A stretch of 8,375 nucleotides of DNA from an uncultured Bacteroidales bacterium (GTDB lineage: Bacteria; Bacteroidota; Bacteroidia; Bacteroidales; UBA932), in NCBI GenBank assembly GCA_900317065.1, contig ONFK01000100.1, positions 1 to 8,375 on the forward strand, in the 5' to 3' direction. This document shows positions 1 to 6,274 of this stretch, one piece after another; the first letter of the stretch is position 1; each line of letters opens with the position of its first letter. The notes beneath the pieces were generated by a model. It did not search any database. It was not told the DNA's origin and worked only from the letters and a program-made list of their open reading frames with translations. A program made the translations under genes and the position numbers.

Positions 1-417
1 GCGCTCTGCGACCTCCTTCTGAATCATGCAGACCACCTCGGGGATGCGGTCGCGGCTTTCCAGGATCTTGAAGAATATCTGCGAAGAGATGTTGTAGGGG
101 AAGTTGCCTATTATGCGGTACGGGCCCTTGAAAAGATGATCGACATTCAGTTTGAGGTAGTCTGCAAGGAAGAGCCTGCCCTGCATGCCGTTGAAGTGGG
201 TCAGCAGGTAGTTGACGGATTCCTCGTCGAGTTCCACCATTTTGAGGTCGATGTCCTCGCGCTTAAGAAGATACTGCGTCAGCACTCCCATTCCGGGGCC
301 GATTTCGAGGACCTCTCTTGCGTTTTCTTCCGGTTCCAGTGCGGCGACTATCCGCTGCGCCGCGCCCTGATCCACCAGGAAATGCTGGCCTAATGCCTTT
401 TTAGCTCTTACTTCCAT
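1..417 (-). CDS. rsmA: RsmA (KsgA), 16S rRNA dimethyladenosine transferase, 3' end outside window
   Basis: The enzyme uses S-adenosylmethionine to dimethylate two adjacent adenines in the 3'-terminal helix of 16S rRNA during small-subunit maturation in the cytoplasm. The first 139 residues are visible; the family is usually about 260-270, so roughly half is present. The N-terminus carries the family signature KKALGQHFL (residues 6-14). The SAM-binding motif VLEIGPGMG lies at 36-44, the acidic strand VELD at 61-64, and the catalytic NFPY at 105-108, followed by NISSQIFF. The ATG at 415-417 is chosen because the family signature begins at once after it. One base separates it from the TGA of the upstream YfhO-family gene (TGA-A-ATG), so translation is probably coupled and the two genes co-transcribed. 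No frameshift or missing motif is seen in the visible part. Identification is secure; the C-terminal domain cannot be checked. Confidence 0.96.
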   Translation of the reverse strand, partial: MEVRAKKALGQHFLVDQGAAQRIVAALEPEENAREVLEIGPGMGVLTQYLLKREDIDLKMVELDEESVNYLLTHFNGMQGRLFLADYLKLNVDHLFKGPYRIIGNFPYNISSQIFFKILESRDRIPEVVCMIQKEVAER

Positions 418-418
418 T

Positions 419-2782
419 TCAACTCTTTTTAACAACAATGACAGATATCGCTCCCAGCGCGAGCAGGATAAGGAGAATGGAGCAGATGCGGGACATCGCC
501 GCGCCGCGGGCGTAGGATGCCGGCTCGAAACTCATCTCCAGGGTATGCGTGCCTGCGGGGACCACCGCGCTGCGCAGCACCTCGTCGCTGAGGACCATCT
601 CCAATTCGCTGCCGTCTTCCAGCCGCAGTTTCCATCCTGCGGGATACCAGACCTCGCTGAACACCAACTTGCGTTCCGTGGAGGCCGTGTATTCGTAGCG
701 GAGACGGTTGGGGGCGTAGCTGGTAAGGCGCACATTGTCTGTCTGAAGGCTGTCCGCGCCCTCGAACCAGGCGTTGCCGCGGGCGAAGGGATAGCGCAGC
801 GGAGCGGCCCCGCCGTCCACTATGATATAGCGGCAGTTGAGTTTGGAAAGGCCTTCGAGTTCCGGCAGGGCCGCCTCCGCCTCCTGCACGCTCCTCACTC
901 CCTGCAGGGCCTTGGTCAGCTGGGAAATCTCCCCTTGCAGATGGCTCTCGATGTATTCCTGGTATATCTGCAGTTTGGCTGGGGAGTATCCGCCTATGTT
1001 CTTGTGCCAGAACGATGGATGCGAGTCGTTGAACACGTTCACGGTGAGATCCAGCACCCTGTACGAAGGGTCGGTGTCCGCCAGGATGGCCTTGTCCGCA
1101 GGCCTCTGGTCGAACTGTGCCATAAAGTTCTTCGGAGTGACGAAGTCGTCCGCGTTCAGATATCTCTTGCCCACGGCGAACATGTTCACCAGCACCAGAG
1201 CGCAGACGCAGAGTGCGGATGTAACCCTGCGGCTCTTGTTTTCGCTGCGGCTAGCCCAGATGAGCAGGCCGGCGCAGGCCATTATCATGATGAACGACAG
1301 CAAGGCGTCGCTGCGCATCAGGGTGATGCGGTCCGCCACCAGCGCATCCACCAACGCCCCCTGCATGCCGGCGTCGGAAGCGCCGCTGAAGCTGCCCGCA
1401 AGCCCTGGAAAGAGCCAGAACAGAAGGCAGACTCCGCCGGTAAGAGCGAAGGCGAGCAGGCCTTTCTTCCGCAGCTCTTCGGCGGGAATTTCACCGCGCA
1501 CGAGTCTGTCGAGGAAGATGAAGCCCAGCAGCGGCACGGTCACCTGCAGCACGCACAGGGCCATGGACACCGTCCGGAATTTGTTGTAGAGGGGCAGGTA
1601 GTTGTAGCACAGCTTGGTAAACCACATGAAATGATGCCCGAGCGCGAGGAAGACCGCGAACAGCGAAGCCGCGAGCAGCCACCAGCGTTCCTTGCCTTTC
1701 AGGCAGAAGAGTCCGAGAAGGAAGAGGAAGATGGAGATGCCGCCGATGAACATGGGGCCTGCGGTGAAGGGCTGGGGACCCCAGTAGAGCGGAAGTTGCT
1801 TGCTGATCTGCTTGAGCCCCGGCTGCCCGGCGCGCTTCAGCAGTTTGTAGGTCTCGCTTTCTGGACCCAGCGCGCCTGCCGACGATCCTCCGTTGAAGTT
1901 GGGTATCATCAGGTTGGGAAGTTCCTCCCAACCGTAGCTCCAGGCCGTGGCGTAGTCGAGGTCCAGGCCCTTGGTTCCTCCCGAGGTAGATCCTCCGCGC
2001 ATGGAGTAGGGAGTGTATTCGAAGGTAGGGAGCAGTTTGGATGCGTTAGTCCCTATCCCCGCAAGGCCCAGCACCAGGAGAAGCGCGGAAATCGCGAAGA
2101 ATCTCCCTACCGCCGCACGGCGTTCCCCGTCGGCCAGCAGCCAGACGAACACGGTAATCACATAGAAAGCGATGATCAGCGCGAGGTAGTAGGATATCTG
2201 CGGATGGTTGGCCTTTACCTGAAAACTGACGGCAAGACCGAACAATGCGGCCCCCAGCAGGGCCTGCGGCAGTTTCTTCGCTATTGCGGATTTATAGGCG
2301 AACACCAGCGCCGCCAGCACCCAGGGCATCAGCGCGATGGCCTGCATCTTGGTATTGTGGCCTACCTGGATTATCTGGAAATTGAACGAGCAGAAGGTGA
2401 TGGCCACCGCACCTCCCGCGGCGATCAGGGGATTTACCCCGAACGCGAGCAGCAGCAGGAAGCCTCCCAGCATCGACACGAATAGCCAGTTCGCAGGGCG
2501 TTTGCCCGTCATCAGACCCTTGTAGAGAGGCCAGGTCAAGTCTCCCTCGGTAGAAGCTTCTATGGTTGTGGTGGGCATGCCCCCGAACATCGACTCCGTC
2601 CACGCGGTTTTGTCGTCGGGATGCTCCTTGTTCCACCGGGTCATCTCCTCCGCCATGCCACGGTAACCCGAGATGTCCGACTGGTTGATGATTTTGCCCC
2701 CCAGCACCTGCGGAACGAAACCGTAAGCCAGCACCAGAAAACCAATGATTATCCCTATGTAGATTATCAGTTTCTTTTTCAT
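419..2782 (-). CDS. YfhO-family polytopic membrane protein (Bacteroidetes type)
   Basis: This is a 787-residue inner-membrane protein with about 13-14 hydrophobic helices. Helix 1 is at residues 5-23, a dense cluster follows from about 98 to 560, and the last helix is near 765-783. The first extracytoplasmic loop holds Asp36 in QSDISGY and then WTESMFGGMP (61-70), conserved landmarks of Bacteroidetes YfhO proteins as I remember them. The acidic residue there resembles the catalytic Asp of GT-C glycosyltransferases, so a lipid-linked sugar transfer role is possible. YfhO of Gram-positives is linked to glycosylation of cell-wall polymers; the Bacteroidetes substrate is unknown to me. A soluble C-terminal segment contains SEVWYPAGWKL and VPAGTHTLEMSFEP before the final helix, typical of the family end. 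An in-frame start exists at 2851, but the ATG at 2782 is chosen because MKKK plus a helix follows directly and the upstream residues look non-coding. It is divergent from the sigma factor and one base from rsmA. Confidence 0.9.
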   Translation of the reverse strand: MKKKLIIYIGIIIGFLVLAYGFVPQVLGGKIINQSDISGYRGMAEEMTRWNKEHPDDKTAWTESMFGGMPTTTIEASTEGDLTWPLYKGLMTGKRPANWLFVSMLGGFLLLLAFGVNPLIAAGGAVAITFCSFNFQIIQVGHNTKMQAIALMPWVLAALVFAYKSAIAKKLPQALLGAALFGLAVSFQVKANHPQISYYLALIIAFYVITVFVWLLADGERRAAVGRFFAISALLLVLGLAGIGTNASKLLPTFEYTPYSMRGGSTSGGTKGLDLDYATAWSYGWEELPNLMIPNFNGGSSAGALGPESETYKLLKRAGQPGLKQISKQLPLYWGPQPFTAGPMFIGGISIFLFLLGLFCLKGKERWWLLAASLFAVFLALGHHFMWFTKLCYNYLPLYNKFRTVSMALCVLQVTVPLLGFIFLDRLVRGEIPAEELRKKGLLAFALTGGVCLLFWLFPGLAGSFSGASDAGMQGALVDALVADRITLMRSDALLSFIMIMACAGLLIWASRSENKSRRVTSALCVCALVLVNMFAVGKRYLNADDFVTPKNFMAQFDQRPADKAILADTDPSYRVLDLTVNVFNDSHPSFWHKNIGGYSPAKLQIYQEYIESHLQGEISQLTKALQGVRSVQEAEAALPELEGLSKLNCRYIIVDGGAAPLRYPFARGNAWFEGADSLQTDNVRLTSYAPNRLRYEYTASTERKLVFSEVWYPAGWKLRLEDGSELEMVLSDEVLRSAVVPAGTHTLEMSFEPASYARGAAMSRICSILLILLALGAISVIVVKKS

Positions 2783-2856
2783 ATTCCACAAATTTAACAA
2801 AGAAATCGATATCTTTACATACAAAGATTCCCAGTCTTGCGCTATTATCAATTAGA
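2783..2856. promoter_or_regulatory. Divergent AT-rich intergenic region with possible promoter boxes
   Basis: This 74-base gap separates the starts of the YfhO-family gene (minus) and the sigma factor gene (plus), so it must hold promoters for both unless transcription enters from elsewhere. On the minus strand, TAAATTTG (2796 to 2789) matches the Bacteroidetes -7 consensus TAnnTTTG exactly, but it lies so close to the ATG that the transcript would be almost leaderless. The nearest upstream TTTG (2825 to 2822) is 25 bases away, longer than usual for a -33 box. A weaker box, TTTCTTTG (2805 to 2798), would fit a short leader better. On the plus strand only TATCTTTA (2810-2817) resembles a -7 box. 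Neither start has a Shine-Dalgarno sequence. The assignment is tentative. Confidence 0.3.
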
Positions 2857-3348
2857 ATGGACTTTGAACCACATATTGCATTCGTAACCACTATCTGCCG
2901 GCGTTATCTGGATAATAACGACGATGTAGCAGACGCGGTACAGGACACTTTCGTGCAGGCGGCGACCTCCTTCGGACGTTTCCGTCACCGCGGCGAAGGG
3001 TCTTTCCGGGCCTGGCTTGCAAAGATTGCCATGACGGTGTCGGTGCGTATCCTGCGAAAAAAGGGACGTTTGTCCAATCTGGGCAGTGCGGACGAACCCT
3101 CTTCGAGTGAAGAATCGGCCCCGGATTATATGAAAGTGCCGCCCGAAGATCTGCACACCATGATACAGAGCCTTCCAGATGGTTATCGTACGGTGTTGAA
3201 CCTGCACGCCTTTGAAAACAAAACCCATAAGGAAATCGGCAAGTTGCTTGGGATAGACGAAGGCACTTCGGCATCGCAGTATCATCATGCCAAATTGCTG
3301 CTGGCCAGAAAGATAACCGAGTATTTAAGGAGGACGAATTATGAATAA
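2857..3348 (+). CDS. ECF-subfamily RNA polymerase sigma factor
   Basis: This 163-residue protein directs RNA polymerase to a specific promoter set. Region 2 spans about residues 3-70: RRYLDNNDDVADAVQDTFVQ (core binding and -10 recognition helices) then GSFRAWLAKIAM and ILRKKGR. A Ser/acidic linker covers about 73-92. Region 4 covers about 97-160, with LPDGYRTVLNLHAFENKTH, then KEIGKLLGIDEGTS (helix-turn-helix) and SQYHHAKLLLARKI. The order and motifs are those of Bacteroidetes ECF factors. The protein starts directly at the first region 2 helix and is about 15-25 residues shorter at the N-terminus than many relatives; no in-frame ATG, GTG or TTG lies upstream back to 2779. The 3' end overlaps the next gene by 8 bases, in a different frame, the usual arrangement for a sigma factor and its membrane anti-sigma partner. 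Such factors normally respond to an envelope signal and often activate their own operon; the target genes are not identifiable here. Confidence 0.93.
   Translation: MDFEPHIAFVTTICRRYLDNNDDVADAVQDTFVQAATSFGRFRHRGEGSFRAWLAKIAMTVSVRILRKKGRLSNLGSADEPSSSEESAPDYMKVPPEDLHTMIQSLPDGYRTVLNLHAFENKTHKEIGKLLGIDEGTSASQYHHAKLLLARKITEYLRRTNYE
3327..3333 (+). promoter_or_regulatory. Strong Shine-Dalgarno AAGGAGG for the sigma-factor partner gene
   Basis: AAGGAGG lies 7 bases before the ATG at 3341 and inside the last codons of the sigma factor gene. It is the only textbook ribosome-binding site at any gene start in this window; the other starts are AT-rich with no such motif. It supports the start at 3341 and suggests that the partner is made efficiently from the same mRNA as the sigma factor. 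Confidence 0.75.
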
Positions 3349-4462
3349 AGATTGGATGGAGTGTCTCGCAGACGCCCACAGACAATACACAACAAAAGTC
3401 AGCGAGCTTGAAATGAAAACGCTTGTTTCCGGAATTAAACGCTCCGTGCGCAGACGTCGAACAGGCAGGGCCCTTGCCTTCGCTTTCCCGGTGATGGCAC
3501 TTGTGCTCCTGTTCACTTTTTCCACTCCGCCTTCCATATTCGAACTGTACCCGGAGCCAGAAAGAGAAGGCAGCGAAGTATTAATCGGAGGAGGTCCCGG
3601 TTCAAAGGAGGAAAAACCGGTTCATTCCGACAGTACCTCTGTAAAACCCCGGTATCTGATGTCGGGAGAAGAGAAAGTCGCAGTGACCCTGGATTCAATC
3701 CGCTGCCGTTATGGTATGAAAGTGACTGTCCCGCGCGGGTGCAAGGCCGAGTATATCGATGGGGGCGGTTTCTGGATGCCCAATGAATCGATGGGTGGTA
3801 GATGGAGTTCCTGTTTTTGGGCAGAGATTGCCATCGCAAGCCGCAACGAGGAGTGTATATTTCTATTTGACCATACCTATTTCTACAATCCCCGTAGAAT
3901 AGCAATCGAACGAAAAACCGGGAATAAATTCGGGATGCGCCGTGAGATTCTGTGGGTTTTCCGAGGCATAAAAAAATGGAATACGCGCAGCGAAAAGGAT
4001 TTCCCGGCAGACTTCCGTTATAAAGAATACCTTTCGGAACTCCCTGCCTCCATATTCGGGGCGGATACTGTCTACACCTATAAAGTGCCTGAAGGCCGTT
4101 CGGCTTTCTGTTACATGTTCCCCGGTGATACGGCACACATTGGTATGAAAATGCCGAAGTCCCGTCTTGAATCCATGCATCAGGAAAGATTCCCGGTACT
4201 CAGACGTTATTTCTTCATAAAAGAAGGGCATATCACCTACAGCGTACTTGCAATGATGACCGAGCGTGCCGACGCGCATCTTCCGCGATACGAAAAAATG
4301 CTGGCTAAGGTCATTCATTACGATCCTACCCTGCAGTATGAAGATTTATCCTGGTATCTGACGCCGGAAGCCGAAGCGATTTATCGCCACAGGCAGGATT
4401 CGATCCGCGCAGAGGCGAAAAAGATTCAATACCGCATCAAGACGTTGAAAGGGTTAAAGTAG
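3341..4462 (+). CDS. Single-pass membrane protein, probable anti-sigma partner; periplasmic domain unrecognised
   Basis: This 373-residue protein has three parts. A short cytoplasmic segment (1-43) contains DWMECLADAHRQY and ends in the strongly basic KRSVRRRR (33-40). A single hydrophobic helix lies at about 44-60. The remaining 310 residues should face the periplasm by the positive-inside rule. I do not recognise the periplasmic domain; it has scattered Cys residues (including CRYGMKVTVPRGC and RNEEC), many aromatics and no obvious repeats. Anti-sigma function is inferred from topology and from the 8-base overlap with the ECF sigma gene, not from a named domain. The family logic would be that the N-terminal segment holds the sigma factor at the membrane until the outer domain senses a signal. 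Base composition is somewhat more AT-rich than murA or the YfhO gene. The 3' end overlaps the end of convergent dapF by 9 bases, leaving no room for a terminator between them. Confidence 0.8.
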   Translation: MNKDWMECLADAHRQYTTKVSELEMKTLVSGIKRSVRRRRTGRALAFAFPVMALVLLFTFSTPPSIFELYPEPEREGSEVLIGGGPGSKEEKPVHSDSTSVKPRYLMSGEEKVAVTLDSIRCRYGMKVTVPRGCKAEYIDGGGFWMPNESMGGRWSSCFWAEIAIASRNEECIFLFDHTYFYNPRRIAIERKTGNKFGMRREILWVFRGIKKWNTRSEKDFPADFRYKEYLSELPASIFGADTVYTYKVPEGRSAFCYMFPGDTAHIGMKMPKSRLESMHQERFPVLRRYFFIKEGHITYSVLAMMTERADAHLPRYEKMLAKVIHYDPTLQYEDLSWYLTPEAEAIYRHRQDSIRAEAKKIQYRIKTLKGLK

Positions 4463-5377
4463 TTCTGCTGGTCCGGTGAGGTGGATGCTGCTGAAAGATG
4501 CGGGGCCGTCGGGGATGAAGTCGACGGTCAGGATGTCTCCGCGGCGTGCCTGGAGGCGGATGCTGACGCGGCCGTCATCGGCAACTAGGGGAGGACAGGC
4601 TGTCGCGTTATTGTTTTCGGCGATGGGGAATGCAGGTACCGGGTCCCTTTTTTCGGGGCACGGACCTGCCTTTTCCCCATCGCTGCATGAATACCAGACT
4701 GCAATCGCGGCAGCCGTGCTACCCGTACCGCAGGCCAGCGTCTCGCCCTCCACACCCTTCTCATAAGTGCGTATTTTCAGGGTGCCGTCCGGCATCCGCT
4801 GCACGAAATTCACATTGGCCCCTTCCGGCGCAAAAGTTTCGTTCCAACGCAGCGCCTTGCCCTCCGTAGCCACATCTATCGCGTCCACATCCTCTACGAA
4901 CTTCACGAAATGTCTCGTTCCCGTATTCAGGAAATATCCGCCCAGCACCTCCCGGATACCATCTACATCAATCATCCCCAGTCTTACAGTCCATTGCTTG
5001 CCTGTATCGGTTGTACCACAACCGCTATCCGGGCGGGACAGGATTTCCGCAGTATGCAGACCGTCTGGCGCCAGGAAGCGGTAATGGCCGGGCTCCGAAG
5101 GAGTTATGCCGAGCCAGTCGGCGAAAGCGACAATGCAGCGCCCGCCGTTTCCGCACATCATCCCGCCGCTTCCGTCCGGATTGTAGAACTCCATCCGGAA
5201 ATCCGTCAGGTCTGTCAGGGCTATATCCAGGATCATCAGCCCATCCGTCCGGAACTCCCTGCACAACTCCCGGATGCGCTCCGCCTCGCGGAATTCGTCC
5301 ATCTCCTTCCCGCGGCCGTCCATCACGACGAAATCATTCCCCGCACCGGACATTTTATGTATTTTCACGTCGGGCAT
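4454..5377 (-). CDS. dapF: Diaminopimelate epimerase with an internal insertion
   Basis: This cytoplasmic, cofactor-free racemase converts LL-diaminopimelate to the meso form used for peptidoglycan and lysine. It is 307 residues, against the usual 265-285. The N-terminal motif is KMSGAGNDFVVMD (8-20). The two catalytic cysteines are both present: Cys75 in MMCGNGGRC and Cys216 in ETLACGTGS. NVNFVQ (188-193) and the Glu of RTYEKG (206) are in the expected places. The C-terminus HLTGPAELL matches the family end, so the stop at 4454 is authentic. The excess length is one block, about residues 230-265, rich in Pro, Cys, Asn and Lys, placed just after the second active-site loop helix and before the strand DGRVSIRLQARRGD. 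It is encoded by a long hairpin (see the repeat at 4620-4683). The ATG at 5377 lies 15 bases after the aminotransferase stop and has no Shine-Dalgarno sequence. The enzyme is probably active, because the insertion avoids the conserved core. Confidence 0.96.
   Translation of the reverse strand: MPDVKIHKMSGAGNDFVVMDGRGKEMDEFREAERIRELCREFRTDGLMILDIALTDLTDFRMEFYNPDGSGGMMCGNGGRCIVAFADWLGITPSEPGHYRFLAPDGLHTAEILSRPDSGCGTTDTGKQWTVRLGMIDVDGIREVLGGYFLNTGTRHFVKFVEDVDAIDVATEGKALRWNETFAPEGANVNFVQRMPDGTLKIRTYEKGVEGETLACGTGSTAAAIAVWYSCSDGEKAGPCPEKRDPVPAFPIAENNNATACPPLVADDGRVSIRLQARRGDILTVDFIPDGPASFSSIHLTGPAELL
4620..4683. repeat. 64-base imperfect inverted repeat (hairpin) inside dapF
   Basis: The outer arms are GCGATGGGGAA (4620-4630) and TTCCCCATCGC (4673-4683), perfectly complementary over 11 bases. 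Inner arms GCAGGT (4632-4637) and ACCTGC (4664-4669) extend the stem with a small asymmetric bulge. A central CCC (4645-4647) and GGG (4655-4657) can close a TTTTTTC loop. The hairpin encodes DapF residues about 232-253, within the block that makes this protein longer than its family. This fits a palindromic element inserted in frame; a structured but ancestral loop is the alternative. Confidence 0.75.
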
Positions 5378-5386
5378 TTATCTAAT

Positions 5387-5466
5387 TGTATATCAATGAT
5401 TTCCTGAAAACAAATCGCTGTTTTTCGCCGATTTGTTTTTAGCAACTGACTGTGTATCAATAATTT
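5387..5466. repeat. Direct repeats flanking an 11-bp hairpin at the aminotransferase 3' end
   Basis: TGTATATCAATGATTT (5387-5402) and TGTGTATCAATAATTT (5451-5466) agree at 14 of 16 positions, 64 bases apart. Between them is a perfect inverted repeat, AAAACAAATCG (5407-5417) and CGATTTGTTTT (5429-5439), with an 11-base loop. The unit encodes the last ~20 codons of the aminotransferase and its stop, and ends just before dapF. It resembles a small palindromic insertion flanked by a duplicated target. The A-rich/T-rich stem ends could instead make it a weak bidirectional terminator or attenuator within the operon, although the core stem has few GC pairs. Confidence 0.6.
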
Positions 5467-6274
5467 GACTACCCGATGCGGCTTTCCGGATTTCGGAAGC
5501 CAGCAGTCGAACCCCGGCCTCCATCCGCTCCTTCGCCAGATAAGAGAAGTTCAGGCGCATGGTGTTGCGGTGGCTGCCGTCCAGATAGAAGAAGGAGCCG
5601 GCGACGTAGGCAACGCCGGCTGCAAGGGCCGAGTCGTACATGGCGACAGTGTCGATGCCTTCGGGGAGAGTCACCCACAGGAAGAGACCGCCGTCGGGAT
5701 GCGTCCAGCTCACCCCTGCGGGCATATATTTTTCGAGCAGCGAGAGCATGTAGTCGCGCTTGCCGCGATAGAGGTCGATGCTTTTCGCGAGATTCCGGTC
5801 GAGTGCGCCGCTGCCCATGAACTCGGCGGCCAGATACTGGTCGAAGACTGGTGGGCAGAGGTCCAGGGCCTGCTTGCAGACGAAGATCTGCTCCAGCAGT
5901 TGAGGTTCGGCTATGATCCATCCGAGGCGGAATCCGGGGGCGAAGATCTTGGAAAAACTGCCGAGGTGCAGGGTCCTTTCGGGGGCCAGGGAGTATATCG
6001 TTGGGATGTCGGCGCCGCTGTAGCGGAGCTCGCGGTAGGGGCTGTCTTCGACGATGAGCAGGTCTTCGCGGCGGGCGAAATCCACCAGCGCCTGCCTCTC
6101 CTCCAGGGTCATGGTAATTCCCGACGGATTGCAGAAGTCCGGGACTATGTAGATGAACTTCGCCCGTCCTTTTAGGGTGACAGCCCCCTGCGGGACTCCG
6201 CTCCCTGCGGTCGCTCCGGCCCCTCCCAACGTTTCCTGCGTGGTCTCCGACCACTTGTCTCCGTCGGGCCCCAT
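5393..6274 (-). CDS. Aminotransferase C-terminal fragment (PLP-binding half)
   Basis: This reading frame has an internal ATG at 6274 and gives 293 residues if that start is used. It contains KFIYIVPDFCNPSG (39-52), the Asp that contacts the PLP ring nitrogen in VEDSPY (Asp77), and the Schiff-base lysine in GSFSKIFAPGFRLGW (Lys109, codon 5948-5950). The substrate-carboxylate arginine is in MRLNFS near the end. The first ~35 residues are Gly/Ala/Thr-rich and come from the inserted GC-rich DNA. The last ~20 residues come from the hairpin unit at 5387-5466. Without the N-terminal half the small domain and part of the dimer interface are missing, so the fragment alone is unlikely to work. Confidence 0.6.
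   Translation of the reverse strand: MGPDGDKWSETTQETLGGAGATAGSGVPQGAVTLKGRAKFIYIVPDFCNPSGITMTLEERQALVDFARREDLLIVEDSPYRELRYSGADIPTIYSLAPERTLHLGSFSKIFAPGFRLGWIIAEPQLLEQIFVCKQALDLCPPVFDQYLAAEFMGSGALDRNLAKSIDLYRGKRDYMLSLLEKYMPAGVSWTHPDGGLFLWVTLPEGIDTVAMYDSALAAGVAYVAGSFFYLDGSHRNTMRLNFSYLAKERMEAGVRLLASEIRKAASGSQIIDTQSVAKNKSAKNSDLFSGNH

Noticed and set aside
545..2485. A 646-codon open frame on the plus strand opposite the YfhO-family gene
   Set aside because: It is antisense to a well-conserved membrane protein. Its translation is rich in Gln, His, Gly and Arg with no recognisable motif. Long antisense frames are expected in GC-biased coding DNA.
4454..4462. A terminator between the convergent dapF and sigma-partner genes
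   Set aside because: The genes overlap by 9 bases, and no GC stem with a T-run is centred there. The hairpin at 4620-4683 is over 150 bases inside dapF.
4611..5434. Similarity between TGTTTTCGGCGAT (near 4612) and TGTTTTTCGCCGAT (near 5420), as evidence that the two hairpins are one family
   Set aside because: The match is short and imperfect, and it sits differently relative to each hairpin. The arms share no further sequence, so it may be chance.
5465..6175. A 236-codon plus-strand open frame opposite the aminotransferase
   Set aside because: The opposite strand encodes the PLP core with its catalytic lysine. The plus-strand translation has no domain-like features.
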